A stretch of 64,000 nucleotides of DNA from Chloroflexi bacterium 54-19 (GCA_001898225.1 MKTJ01000080.1:62001-126000), one strand, 5' to 3'; counted from the first letter of the stretch, positions 40,846 through 49,724 are shown. Notes: a model not told the origin generated them from the letters alone. Translations and numbers: made by a program.

Positions 40846-41268
40846 CTACTGGATACCGTAACCGGGCCGCTTCTCCACCAATAATTTGATGGCGGTGCGT
40901 TCTTCGTCCTCAATCTGGACATCAATAAAAGCAGGGATGCAGATAATATCAATGCCGCTGCTGATGAGATAGCCGCGCGCGATAGCCACCGCTTTGACAG
41001 CCTGGTTGGTCGCGCCCGCCCCGATAGCCTGGATTTCCACCCGGCCCGCCTGGCGAACAACCCCGGCGATAGCGCCCGCTACCGAGCTAGGCCGCGATTT
41101 GCCGGAAACCTTCAGGACTTCAACTTCGCCGGGAGCCAGTTCGGTATGGACCGGACGGAGCGGGGTTACGAAATCCGGCTGGGGCTGGCCCTGAATGGGT
41201 CGTTCCGCCGCGTAAGCTGCCTCCATGCCAGGTTCATTTACCCGATAATTTTGATATTTTGGATCCAT
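40846..41268 (-). CDS. SpoVS-family (Alba-like) protein
   Basis: 140 residues. The C-terminal 85 match stage V sporulation protein S: EVLKVSGKSRPSSVAGAIAGVVRQAGRVEIQAIGAGATNQAVKAVAIARGYLISSGIDIICIPAFIDVQIEDEERTAIKLLVEKR is the full SpoVS/Alba fold. The N-terminal 50 residues are a polar, low-complexity extension absent from B. subtilis SpoVS. ATG 41268 with AGGAG seven bases upstream is preferred over earlier codons. SpoVS occurs in non-sporulating lineages too, so sporulation is not implied. It is next to the ymdB-like gene, a pairing common in several phyla. Confidence 0.88.
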   Translation of the reverse strand: MDPKYQNYRVNEPGMEAAYAAERPIQGQPQPDFVTPLRPVHTELAPGEVEVLKVSGKSRPSSVAGAIAGVVRQAGRVEIQAIGAGATNQAVKAVAIARGYLISSGIDIICIPAFIDVQIEDEERTAIKLLVEKRPGYGIQ

Positions 41269-41422
41269 AGCTAATCTCCTTGTCGCTGTCAGTGAAAACA
41301 AATGTAGTTGACGAATTTTTATAGTGATGTAACGACCTGAGTTAACTCGACTCGACAAGCTAAGCTTGGCTTTGAGTGAGCTATAGTTCAGGGGGCTTAC
41401 CCTGCTCGGTAAACCTCCGGCC

Positions 41423-42268
41423 CTACTTTGAATTGTCGTCTAGCATCAAATCGAGACGGGTTACGGTGGTAGACTTTCCGGTTAGAGGTTCTATATCCAA
41501 CAGGATACTGTTGAAAACCACCGGCCCGACCGGACGCTTGTTGGAGCGGGGTCTGACCGAGAAATGAGATACGAAAGGCTTCAAAGCACTTTCAATCTCG
41601 AGACCGGCCACAGAATTAAAAGGGCCAACCATCCCAACATCGCTAACGTGGGCCGTGCCGCCCGGCAAAACCCGCGCATCGGCGGTAGGGGTGCGGGTGT
41701 GAGTGCCCAGGACCGCACTCACTCGCCCATCCAGGTACCAACCCAGAACCACCTTTTCACTGGTGGCCTCGGCGTGGAAATCCACTACCACCGGGCAAGT
41801 AATCCCGGCCTTACGGCGCTGCTCTAACCACTGGTCCGCCACCCGGAAAGGTGAATCCATTTCGTTAAAATAGACTCTCCCGTTCAAATTCAAAATTTCA
41901 ACTGTCCCGCCGGTTGAAGAAATTTGAAACGAGGCCTTTCCCGGTGTACCTGCCGGATAATTTAAAGGGCGTAACACCGGGACATCCGGGTTAGCCCGCA
42001 ACCACTCGACCATTTCCCGCTGATCAAAAATGCGGTTTCCAGAGGTAATAACATCTATGCCATTTTTAAGGAGCTCCTGGGCGGTACCCCCGGTGAGGCC
42101 CTGCCCTCCGGCGGCGCTTTCAGCATTGGCGATAACCAGGTCAACGCCGTATTCTTGCCGCAACCGGGGCAGGTGGTCCGCTACAACTTTACGACCGGCT
42201 TTGCTGTAAATCTCTCCCAGCATCAAAACCCGCAAAAGGTGGGCCGGTTTAGCCGTCTGTGGAAGCAT
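41423..42268 (-). CDS. YmdB-like calcineurin-type phosphoesterase with changed metal ligands
   Basis: 281 residues, full length for the YmdB/TIGR00282 family of cyclic-nucleotide phosphodiesterases. The frame is recognisable: LRVLMLGEIYSKAGR, VIANAESAAGGQGLTG, VITSGNRIFDQ, VVVDFHAEATSEK, LGTHTRTPTADARVLPGGTAHVSDVGMVGP. In active YmdB the corresponding positions are GD, NAEN, GNH and GTHTH. Here Asp is Glu, the second Asn of NAEN is Ser, the His of GNH is Arg and the second His of GTHTH is Arg. Two histidine ligands are therefore gone, so a two-metal site is unlikely. It may be a binding protein instead of an enzyme. It sits directly upstream of the SpoVS-like gene in the same direction. Confidence 0.85.
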   Translation of the reverse strand: MLPQTAKPAHLLRVLMLGEIYSKAGRKVVADHLPRLRQEYGVDLVIANAESAAGGQGLTGGTAQELLKNGIDVITSGNRIFDQREMVEWLRANPDVPVLRPLNYPAGTPGKASFQISSTGGTVEILNLNGRVYFNEMDSPFRVADQWLEQRRKAGITCPVVVDFHAEATSEKVVLGWYLDGRVSAVLGTHTRTPTADARVLPGGTAHVSDVGMVGPFNSVAGLEIESALKPFVSHFSVRPRSNKRPVGPVVFNSILLDIEPLTGKSTTVTRLDLMLDDNSK

Positions 42269-42434
42269 GGTACCTTCTCACCAGGGGGCCGGTAGGAAAC
42301 TTTGCCCTATCAATTAGAGAAATCGAATCCGTTTTTGATACAAAGATTCGACCAGAGTTTCCAATTTCGCCGCCAAATATAATTTCAAGCACAAATTGTG
42401 CCATCCAATCACCAAAAAGTGGGCGAAGATTTGA

Positions 42435-43307
42435 TTACCCGTTTACAATATCGCCGCCGTTGACGTGAATTACCTGGCCGGTGATATACGAGGAGTCCTC
42501 GCTTGCCAGGAACAGGAAACTTTTGGCAACTTCTTCCGGCTGTCCGGCCCGGCCCAGCGGCGTCTGCGTGCCGTATTCTTCCGCCGGAATTTCAGGCATG
42601 GTCGCCGGGATAAGGGGCGTCCAGATGGGACCGGGCGCGATGCCATTGACCCGGATACCCTTCTTTGCCAGTTGGCCCGAAAGAGACCGGGTAAAAGAAA
42701 CAATCGCCCCTTTGGTGCTGGAATAATCTAAAAGGTTCGGCGCGCCCGCGTAAGCGGTCACCGAGGTCGTATTGACGATTGCGCTGCCTTCTTTCAGGTG
42801 TTTAAGAGCGGCTTTCGCCATAAAGAAGTAACCGAAAATGTTAGTGCGGAAGGTCTGTTCGAGTTGTTCGGCAGTAATATCTTCCAGGCTATCCTGGGGG
42901 TGCTGCTCGGCGGCATTGTTAACCAGGATGTCGAGCCCGCCAAGCTGTTTGACCGTTTCCTCAATCGCCGCCTGGCAGAATTTTTCGTCACCTACATCGC
43001 CGGGGAGCAGGAGACATTTACGATTTTCCGCGCTAACCAGTTTAGAGACTTCTTTGGCATCGACTTCTTCCTTCGGCAGATAGACAATTGCGACATCGGC
43101 GCCTTCCTTGGCAAAGAGGACCGCAACCGCCCGGCCTATACCGCTATCGCCTCCGGTAATAAGAACTTTCTTACCTTCTAATTTACCACTGGAACGGTAG
43201 TTTGAGTCTACTGCTTTTGGCCTATGTTTCATAGTACTTTCGATACCAGGTTGGCCTTTTTGGCCCTCCGAAGCCTGTTTTGGGGATTTTTCGGCTTTTT
43301 GCGACAT
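42435..43307 (-). CDS. Short-chain dehydrogenase/reductase (YghA-like)
   Basis: Classical SDR of about 290 residues. Cofactor motif GKKVLITGGDSGIGRAVAVLFAKEGADVAIVYL, NNAA (LDILVNNAAEQHP), catalytic Ser in NTTSVTAY, Tyr-x3-Lys in LLDYSSTKGAIV, and IRVNGIAPGPIWTPLIPA. The 45-residue N-terminal extension (KHRPKAVDSNYRSSGKLEGK) is typical of the YghA/general stress SDR group. Ser, Tyr and Lys are all present, so the enzyme should be active. ATG 43307 is used; an ATG nine bases earlier is equally possible. It is leftward, divergent from aspS. Substrate unknown. Confidence 0.88.
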   Translation of the reverse strand: MSQKAEKSPKQASEGQKGQPGIESTMKHRPKAVDSNYRSSGKLEGKKVLITGGDSGIGRAVAVLFAKEGADVAIVYLPKEEVDAKEVSKLVSAENRKCLLLPGDVGDEKFCQAAIEETVKQLGGLDILVNNAAEQHPQDSLEDITAEQLEQTFRTNIFGYFFMAKAALKHLKEGSAIVNTTSVTAYAGAPNLLDYSSTKGAIVSFTRSLSGQLAKKGIRVNGIAPGPIWTPLIPATMPEIPAEEYGTQTPLGRAGQPEEVAKSFLFLASEDSSYITGQVIHVNGGDIVNG

Positions 43308-43565
43308 AAAATTCACACTTTCTATTTGTCAGCTTGTATTCCGATCAGGTCCGGGCCTGGCACGCCCGGACAGGTTTCCTGCATAGCAAACCACTATTGG
43401 TAGCAATTTCCCGGCCAAAAACTGGCAAATTACCGCAAGGTTCGAAGGTTCAAGTGAAATAGCATTTTATGTAAGCAGATTTACCGGCACCCAGAATAGA
43501 TATAAACTCACTGCTGCCTGTTTTTAGCTATAACTACCGGAGTTTAGTAATTTTTCTCCTCAAAA
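43308..43565. other. Intergenic stretch between SDR gene and aspS promoter
   Basis: About 260 bases without a gene; divergent promoter region. GGTTCGAAGGTTC near 43440 looks like a T-loop but no tRNA-like folding accompanies it. Nothing else recognised. Confidence 0.4.
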
Positions 43566-43594
43566 TTGCCCCGTGAGGTTGGAAGGATTATAAT
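43566..43594 (+). promoter_or_regulatory. Sigma-70 promoter of aspS
   Basis: TTGCCC, 17 bases, TATAAT. The -10 is perfect. It lies 46 bases before the GTG start of aspS. Confidence 0.7.
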
Positions 43595-43640
43595 ATCCGG
43601 GTTGAATTTATTAGAAACATTGAAAGAGGAGTATTTTTAA

Positions 43641-45452
43641 GTGGCTAAAGTCTATCCTGCGGGCGAGCTACGGCTGGAAAACGTGGGTGAGGAAGTTACC
43701 GTCAATGGCTGGGTCAACAACCGGCGTGATCTGGGCGGTCTTATTTTTATTATTTTGCGAGACCGGAGCGGCCTGGTGCAGGTGGCAATTGACCCGCGTG
43801 ATAATCCCGAAGCCCACGCGGCTGCCAGCGATGTACGGAACGAATTTGTGCTGAGAATTACCGGGACCGTCCGCAAACGTCCCGAAGGCACCATCAACGA
43901 CAAATTGCCGACCGGGCAGGTCGAAATCGTGCCGAACAAGTTTGAAGTCCTCAACCCGGCCAAACCGCTCCCTTTCCAGGTCAACGACAATTCCGAGGTG
44001 GACGAACTCCAACGCCTGCGCTACCGCTACCTGGACTTGCGGCGGCCCTTCATGCAGAACAACCTGATTATGCGCCACAAAGTCACCAAGTACATGCGCG
44101 ATTACCTGGACGAGCGAGGCTTTCTTGAAATCGAAACGCCTATCCTCATCAAGAGTACGCCCGAAGGGGCCCGCGACTACCTGGTGCCGAGCCGGGTCCA
44201 TCCCGGTGAATTTTACGCCTTGCCCCAGTCGCCCCAGCAGCTAAAACAGCTTTTGATGGTCAGCGGCATGGAAAAATATTTTCAAATCGCCCGCTGTTTC
44301 CGCGACGAAGACTTGCGGGCCGACCGCCAGCCCGAATTTACCCAGCTCGATATTGAAATGAGCTTTATCCAGCAGGAAGACATTCTCCAACTGATTGAGG
44401 GGCTTTACACCGGCATGGCCCAAACTTTGCGGCCTGACAAAAAGATTTTGCAGAGCCCCTTCCCACGCTTTAGCTACGACGAAAGCATGGCCCGCTACGG
44501 CAACGACAAACCGGACATCCGTTTCGGCATGGAACTGACCGATGTCAGCGACCTTGTGAAAGATAGCGAATTCAAAGTCTTTAGCGGGGCTATCGCCGCC
44601 GGGGGCCAGGTCAAAGGGTTGCACCTGCCCGGTTGTGGCAGCTACAGCCGCCGCGAACTGGACGGGCTGGTGGACTTCGTAAAACAGTTCGGGGCCAAGG
44701 GTCTGGCCTACCTGCAACTGGAAGGTGAAACCGGGAGTCTGACCAGCAAATCGCCCGCCGCCAAATTCTTCTCGCCGGAACAGCTTCAGGCCATCGCCCA
44801 GAAATTCGGACCGGAAGTCAAAGGCGGCGACCTGCTCGTCTTTGTAGCCGACCAACCGGCTGTGGTGGCGAACGCCCTGGGCCGGTTGCGCAACGAAATG
44901 GGCAAGCGGCTTAACCTGATTAACCAGAACATTTTTGCCTTCTGCTGGGTCACTGACTTCCCGCTCCTGGAGTGGAACGGCGACGAAAACCGCTGGGACG
45001 CCGTCCATCACCCGTTTACCGCGCCGAAACCGGAAGACGTGCCGCTCCTAGAAACCGACCCCGGCAAGGCCAAGGCCAACGCCTACGACATGGTCTGCAA
45101 CGGCTACGAAACAGCCGGGGGTTCGATAAGAATCCACAACCGGGATGTACAGACGAAGATGTTCGGCCTGATGTCGTACAGCCTGGAAGATACCCAGGCC
45201 CGTTTCGGCCACATGCTCAACGCCTTCGAGTACGGCGCGCCGCCGCACGGGGGTATCGCGGCGGGTCTCGACCGCACGATTATGCTTTTCACGGACGAGG
45301 AAAATATCCGCAACGTGATTGCCTTCCCCAAGACCCAGAGCGCGACCGACGAAATGACCCAGGCTCCTTCGCCGGTAGACCAGCGCCAGTTAAAAGAGTT
45401 ACATATCGCCCTGGCTTTGCCGCCTGAAAAGAAGCCGGGCCAGGCCAATTAA
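43641..45452 (+). CDS. aspS: Aspartyl-tRNA synthetase (bacterial type)
   Basis: Class II synthetase, 603 residues including the bacterial GAD insertion domain. N-terminal OB fold (VTVNGWVNNRRDLGGLIFIILRDRSGLVQVAID), motif 2 CFRDEDLRADRQPEFTQLDIEMSF, motif 3 GIAAGLDRTIMLFT and AFPKTQSATDEMTQAPSPVD at the C-terminus. GTG start with GAGGAG nine bases upstream. Whether it charges tRNA(Asn) as well cannot be determined here. Its stop is followed without gap by the phosphatase gene. Confidence 0.97.
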   Translation: MAKVYPAGELRLENVGEEVTVNGWVNNRRDLGGLIFIILRDRSGLVQVAIDPRDNPEAHAAASDVRNEFVLRITGTVRKRPEGTINDKLPTGQVEIVPNKFEVLNPAKPLPFQVNDNSEVDELQRLRYRYLDLRRPFMQNNLIMRHKVTKYMRDYLDERGFLEIETPILIKSTPEGARDYLVPSRVHPGEFYALPQSPQQLKQLLMVSGMEKYFQIARCFRDEDLRADRQPEFTQLDIEMSFIQQEDILQLIEGLYTGMAQTLRPDKKILQSPFPRFSYDESMARYGNDKPDIRFGMELTDVSDLVKDSEFKVFSGAIAAGGQVKGLHLPGCGSYSRRELDGLVDFVKQFGAKGLAYLQLEGETGSLTSKSPAAKFFSPEQLQAIAQKFGPEVKGGDLLVFVADQPAVVANALGRLRNEMGKRLNLINQNIFAFCWVTDFPLLEWNGDENRWDAVHHPFTAPKPEDVPLLETDPGKAKANAYDMVCNGYETAGGSIRIHNRDVQTKMFGLMSYSLEDTQARFGHMLNAFEYGAPPHGGIAAGLDRTIMLFTDEENIRNVIAFPKTQSATDEMTQAPSPVDQRQLKELHIALALPPEKKPGQAN

Positions 45453-46112
45453 ATGCAGACCTTGAACCTGATTTTAGTCCGGCACGGGCGCACCGAACAC
45501 AACCTCGGCTTGCGCCTGACCGGTTGGGGCGACCCCGACCTGGATGACCGGGGCCGGGAACAGGCCCAGGCGATGGCCGAAAAAGTGACCGGGCTTTACA
45601 AAATAGATGCTCTCTATGCCAGTTCGCTCAAACGAGCCCGGCAGACTGCCGGGTTCATCTCCGAAAAGACCGGGTTAACCCCGGTTATAAAAGAGGATTT
45701 GCGGGAACTGAATTTTGGTGAAGTCGAGGGCATGACCATCCCGGAAATCAAGACCACCCACCCGGACCTGTTCGCTAACTGGCGAAGTTTTGACGAGCCG
45801 GACTTTGCCTGGCCCGGCGGCGAAACCAAGATGGTCTTCCACACACGGGTGGACCGGGCTATCTGGGAAGTCATCCAGGCCGAGGCGGGTGTGCATGAGA
45901 ACGTAGCGATAGTGGCGCACGGTGGGTCGCTGGCGGGGTTCGTCTGCGAACTGCTGACCGGGCAGCCCTACATGTGGCGAGAATATTTACTCGACAACTG
46001 CGAATATTACGTGGTGGAGGTAAATTTCGAACAAGCGCCCATCACTCGCGAAAACAGCACGCTCAAACTGGTTTACACCGGGCATATTGTACCCCTGGCG
46101 GCGGACAGGTAA
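45453..46112 (+). CDS. Histidine phosphatase family protein
   Basis: 219 residues. LVRHGRTEHNLGLRLTGWGDPDLDDRG is the catalytic phosphohistidine motif, ALYASSLKRARQTAGFI the second phosphate-binding part, EGMTIPEIK and VAHGGSLAGFVCELLTG the remaining active site. Substrate unknown (phosphoglycerate mutase or small-molecule phosphatase). The ATG follows the aspS stop directly (TAAATG), which points to translational coupling. Confidence 0.85.
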   Translation: MQTLNLILVRHGRTEHNLGLRLTGWGDPDLDDRGREQAQAMAEKVTGLYKIDALYASSLKRARQTAGFISEKTGLTPVIKEDLRELNFGEVEGMTIPEIKTTHPDLFANWRSFDEPDFAWPGGETKMVFHTRVDRAIWEVIQAEAGVHENVAIVAHGGSLAGFVCELLTGQPYMWREYLLDNCEYYVVEVNFEQAPITRENSTLKLVYTGHIVPLAADR

Positions 46113-46248
46113 GTTCGCCGGGCCAGTGGTTAAGGACGGCGGGTATGGAAGTTCCGGGTTGGCCCAGGCTTTCATACCTGTTTTTATTTCTTTTCTTTTA
46201 TTTTTATCTGGGAATATTTATCGGAACCACAATTAGAAAGGAGCGGCC

Positions 46249-46740
46249 ATGAGCGAGGCGAATGGCGGCGGAAGAGTTACCCCCGAATTAATGAAAGGTC
46301 TGGCTAGCCGCCGCACCATCATCACGGCTTTAGGCATCGAAATCACCGAGGCCACCCACGACCGGGTGAGCGGGACCATGCCGGTAAACGAAAATACCAT
46401 CCAGTACGCCGGGTTTCTCCACGGCGGGGCCTCGGTGGTGCTGGCCGAAACCCTGGCTTCTATCGGCACTTTCCTGCACATTGACCCGAACACCCAATCC
46501 TGCTTCGGCACCGAGATTAACGCCAGCCATCTCCGTTCCCGCACCAGCGGGACCGTCACCGGTGTCGCCCTGCCCATCTACAAGGGCCGCACCACCCAGG
46601 TCTGGGAGATCCAAATCAGCGGCGATGACGGCAAACTGGTCTGTATCTCGCGCTGCACCTGCGCCATCGTCAACCGCCCGGCCGCCGGGACCACCAGTGG
46701 TGCTAAAGGCGAACCGGCTTCAACCCAGGAGCCGGAATAA
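46249..46740 (+). CDS. PaaI-type acyl-CoA thioesterase (hotdog fold)
   Basis: 163 residues. The hotdog helix and loop HGGASVVLAETLASIG matches PaaI/YbgC-type thioesterases, preceded by VSGTMPVNENTIQYAG, and the ASHLRSRTSGTVTGVALPIYKGRTTQVWEIQI strand pair. It hydrolyses acyl-CoA esters; the Asp often seen in the catalytic helix is here a Glu in LAETL. AAGGAG lies before ATG 46249. It is transcribed with aspS and the phosphatase or on its own; the 136-base gap leaves both open. Confidence 0.85.
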   Translation: MSEANGGGRVTPELMKGLASRRTIITALGIEITEATHDRVSGTMPVNENTIQYAGFLHGGASVVLAETLASIGTFLHIDPNTQSCFGTEINASHLRSRTSGTVTGVALPIYKGRTTQVWEIQISGDDGKLVCISRCTCAIVNRPAAGTTSGAKGEPASTQEPE

Positions 46741-47119
46741 ATTTTCTTTCTAATTACTTATAGTTGTTTTTCTTACTTATCACCATTCGGCATAAAGGCG
46801 TAGTGGATAATATGGGGATAAGTCATTCGGCTGGGATTTGTCGCACCCACTAGCTTTTTATAAATTAGCTGCTATAATGGGGTTGAAGGTCGCAACCAAT
46901 ACCAGATATTGTAGCACCAGACTCAGGAACAAAAGCACCTCCTATATAGAATATTCAGGAACTCTTGAAGCTGATTGTACCCGACGCAATTATCTTCAAC
47001 AAATTCCCCGCATACACCGCCATTCAACCGGAGCCGGTTTTATCGTGCTACCCATCCGGTTGTGGTAAGTAAATTTGGGTCAAGGTCAGGTCGGGCTATT
47101 TGATTGCGAGGATAGCAGC
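46741..47119. other. Intergenic stretch upstream of the ThyX-like gene
   Basis: AT-rich, 379 bases. TATAAT at 46873-46878 is a plausible -10 with no good -35. A copy of an imperfect direct repeat (46906-46942) is present; its partner lies downstream of the ThyX-like gene. A frame of about 76 codons at 46838 has no ribosome site and no recognisable features. Confidence 0.45.
46906..46942. repeat. Imperfect direct repeat, copy 1
   Basis: Contains CTCAGGAACAA followed by AAGCACCTCC and preceded by TTGTAGCACCAGA. The second copy at 48886-48920 shares CTCAGGAACAA-GCAC and the flanking TATAGCA. The pair flanks the ThyX-like gene. Confidence 0.45.
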
Positions 47120-48766
47120 ATGACAACTGAAGTAATAACGCCCCTGGTAACCGCTTCAGCGGCCACCCCGGAACCCGCCCCAGCTAAACCGGCCAAACCG
47201 GCCCCCCAGCGAGACCGAAATATTTACGCCGTGGTGGATATTGCCCCGGAAACCCAGGCTTACGCCCTGGCCCGCTACAGCCGCTCGGCTGCTTCCTTGC
47301 GCGAGAGTGTCGGCTGGATTAGCAACCAGAAAGCCGCCGACTTTTTAGAAACCTTCTATTTCGCTTACGGCCACAAAAGTATCGCCGATATGGCCCATAT
47401 CACCCTGGCCCTCGAAAATATCTCCGTCCTGGCGGCGGTCCTGATTGAGGACGAACCGCTCTGGGACGGCCAGGAACGCTCCACGCGCTACCAGGACTTC
47501 ACCAAGTCACGCTATGTCGTGCCGGGTGAACTCGACGGCCAACCGGAATTGCGCGAGGAATTTGTCGCCGCTGCCGATAACCTGTTTGCGGTCTATACGG
47601 CCCTGACCAAAGAAATGTACGCTCACCTGGCCGATGCCCTGCCCCGGCCCGACGATATGGACCCCGCCAGCTACAAACGTACCCTCAACGCCCGCATTTT
47701 AGATGTTACCCGGACCTTACTGCCCTACGCCACCCGTACCTCGGTCGGCCAGATTACCAGCGCCAGGGTCCTGGAACGGCAGTTGTCCCGCCTTCTCGCC
47801 AGCCCTTACGCCGAGGTCCAGGCAATAGCCCGCGAGATGAAAGAAGCCTGCAAACAGCCCGGTTTCAGCCCGCTCGAAGTCAAGATGCAGGCCAGCCTGG
47901 AAGCCTTAATCGCCCAGCACCCCGAAGCCGCCGAGGCTTTGCAGGAGTTTGCCGGGGTCTTTGCCGCGACCGAACCGGCCCCGACCCTGGTCAAGTACGC
48001 TGAACCTTCCGACCAGCAAGCCCTGGCCGAAAAATGGCTCCGCCAGTTCGCCAAAGACCTCCTGAAAGGTATCGAGCCGGACAATAGCCGGACGGTCCAC
48101 CTGGTAGATAATGACCCGCCCCTGCTCGAAGCAGTCACGACCCTGCTTTATCGCTACAGCGACCTGGCGTACCACCAGGTGCAGGAGGTTGTGCGAGGAT
48201 TGTCGCGCAACGAAATCCGCGAAATCTACGATGCGGCCCAGCAGGCGCGAGGGCGGCACGACGGCTGGCTGCGTGAGCAGCAGAGCGGCTATGGCCGGAT
48301 TTACGATATTCTGATTGACGCCAAGTCGATGCAAGACTTCTTCCGCCACCGCCGGACGGTCCAGGTCCGCCAGGAAATCACCCCGCGCCACGGGTTCGTG
48401 AGCGGGCAGGAATGGTTCGGGCTGGGTCTACCCGCCCAGACCGTCGAAGCAGCCCAGGCTGCCGGACAGGTCGAACGCTACGACCGGACCATGCGCGAAA
48501 CCGCCCAGATTGTCAGCCGCCTGGAAGCAATTTCGCCAATGGCGGCCCAGTACCTGCTGCCTCTTGGTTTCAAACGCCGAGCGCTCTTTAAGATGGACGA
48601 CGCCCAGGCCGCCTATATGATTGAGACCAGGACGGGGGTCAACGGCCATTTCGCTTACCGGTTGGCTGCCTACCAGATGTGGCAGGAGTTAGACCGGGTC
48701 CAACCCGAAATTGCCAGGTGGGTCCGGGTGACGCCTTTTGAGGCGTCGGACTTTTTGAACAGATAG
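47120..48766 (+). CDS. Double-domain ThyX-like FAD-dependent thymidylate synthase
   Basis: 548 residues, roughly twice the usual ThyX length. The first half has GHKSIADMAHITLALENISVLAAVLIEDEPLWDGQERSTRYQDF: the GHxS, A-x-x-T and ST-x-RY positions of ThyX are visible but the RHR triad region is degenerate. The second half ends in the FRHRRTVQVRQEITPRHGF motif, with RHR intact but the following S-x-N-E-x-S-x-R pattern incomplete. Such long ThyX-like proteins are seen in Chloroflexota and relatives; whether they synthesise dTMP is not established here. ATG 47120 with GAGGA nine bases upstream is preferred to the TTG at 47075. It has its own terminator at 48794. Confidence 0.75.
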   Translation: MTTEVITPLVTASAATPEPAPAKPAKPAPQRDRNIYAVVDIAPETQAYALARYSRSAASLRESVGWISNQKAADFLETFYFAYGHKSIADMAHITLALENISVLAAVLIEDEPLWDGQERSTRYQDFTKSRYVVPGELDGQPELREEFVAAADNLFAVYTALTKEMYAHLADALPRPDDMDPASYKRTLNARILDVTRTLLPYATRTSVGQITSARVLERQLSRLLASPYAEVQAIAREMKEACKQPGFSPLEVKMQASLEALIAQHPEAAEALQEFAGVFAATEPAPTLVKYAEPSDQQALAEKWLRQFAKDLLKGIEPDNSRTVHLVDNDPPLLEAVTTLLYRYSDLAYHQVQEVVRGLSRNEIREIYDAAQQARGRHDGWLREQQSGYGRIYDILIDAKSMQDFFRHRRTVQVRQEITPRHGFVSGQEWFGLGLPAQTVEAAQAAGQVERYDRTMRETAQIVSRLEAISPMAAQYLLPLGFKRRALFKMDDAQAAYMIETRTGVNGHFAYRLAAYQMWQELDRVQPEIARWVRVTPFEASDFLNR

Positions 48767-48793
48767 CCGGAATTTAACAAATGATTTAAAATG

Positions 48794-48830
48794 AAAAGAC
48801 CCGCAGAGCGATGGTAGAGGCGGGTCTTTT
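48794..48830 (+). terminator. Rho-independent terminator after ThyX-like gene
   Basis: AAAAGACCCGC/GCGGGTCTTTT, perfect over eleven bases with a 15-base loop, 27 bases past the stop. Confidence 0.85.
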
Positions 48831-49076
48831 GATAACTTGTAGTAAGGAGATGGTACTCCATAAAGGATGGTATTTAGTCCAGTACTATCTTATAGCAACT
48901 CAGGAACAAGCACATCTGCTAACCGTCTAAACTTTTGTTTGTATTTGCGGTTTATACTTTCTAGGACGCGTTCTGAGTTTAATTAAGAGTAACTTTATTC
49001 AGAAACTAACGCATTGGACCTTTGTCTAAGTACTTGAACATAGACAGTCCGGGGGTCGGAAGAAGTTTTTTCGACA
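48831..49076. other. Intergenic stretch between ThyX-like gene and maf
   Basis: AT-rich; contains the second copy of the direct repeat (48886-48920). No gene or RNA recognised. Confidence 0.4.
48886..48920. repeat. Imperfect direct repeat, copy 2
   Basis: TATCTTATAGCAACTCAGG core with CTCAGGAACAAGCAC; matches the copy at 46906-46942 with a short indel on each side of the core. Confidence 0.45.
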
Positions 49077-49724
49077 TTAGAGGGTAAAATCTTTTAGCAA
49101 AGAGATAAGGGGGACGAGTGGAAGGCCGACTACGTTATAATAATCGCCCCGGAGGGCGTTTACCAGATTTCCGCCAAAACCTTGGATGGCATAGGCACCA
49201 GCCTTATCGAGAGGCTCGCCGGTGGCAACGTACCAGTCTATTTCGGCCCTGGTCAGGGCGCGGATTTCGACTTCGGTAGTACAGGTAGCTACCGCTTCTT
49301 TTAGCAAATCACCCTGGGATGTTATTAGCCGGGCGGCAAACCCGGTGATAACCTGGTGAGTTTTTCCCGCCAGTTCTTCGAGCATTGTTACGGCCTGGTC
49401 AGGTTCGCCCGGTTTTCCATAGATAACATCGTTTAATACCACCGAGGTATCGGCGGCGATAATCAGCCTGGCCTTCAGGTCGGGGTCGGCTACCAGCCAT
49501 TTCTGGCCGCCAACTTCGGCTTTTGATAGGGCCAGCCGCCGGACATAGGTTTGCGGGTCCTCGCCGGGTAACTGAGTCTCGTCCAGGTCAGCCGAGATAA
49601 TCACAAAATTAGCATCGGGCAATAGCCGGGTTAATAATTCACGCCGCCGGGGAGAACCCGACGCCAGGGCCACCTTCACTTTTTCAAAGACCGCTAAACC
49701 GGGGAAGACCGGGAAATCAGACAT
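49077..49724 (-). CDS. maf: Maf family nucleoside triphosphate pyrophosphatase
   Basis: Hydrolyses non-canonical or excess nucleotides (dTTP/UTP or m7GTP depending on subtype). 215 residues. VALASGSPRRRELLTRLLP is the Maf signature with S-R-R, ADLDETQLPGEDPQTYVRRLALSKA follows, and IIAADTSVVLND contains the metal/base Asp; CTTEVEIRALTRAEIDWYVATGEPLDKAGAYAIQGFGG completes the fold. The ALxxAEIxxYVAxGEP pattern points to the YhdE (dTTP/UTP) subtype. It ends 310 bases from the ThyX-like gene, a pairing by position only. Confidence 0.92.
   Translation of the reverse strand: MSDFPVFPGLAVFEKVKVALASGSPRRRELLTRLLPDANFVIISADLDETQLPGEDPQTYVRRLALSKAEVGGQKWLVADPDLKARLIIAADTSVVLNDVIYGKPGEPDQAVTMLEELAGKTHQVITGFAARLITSQGDLLKEAVATCTTEVEIRALTRAEIDWYVATGEPLDKAGAYAIQGFGGNLVNALRGDYYNVVGLPLVPLISLLKDFTL

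Noticed and set aside
43440..43455. tRNA T-loop-like GGTTCGAA
   Set aside because: No acceptor, D or anticodon stems can be arranged around it; no other tRNA seen in the window.
46838..47068. Short frame upstream of the ThyX-like gene
   Set aside because: No Shine-Dalgarno, no recognisable composition or motif, and it runs across a candidate -10 and a direct repeat.
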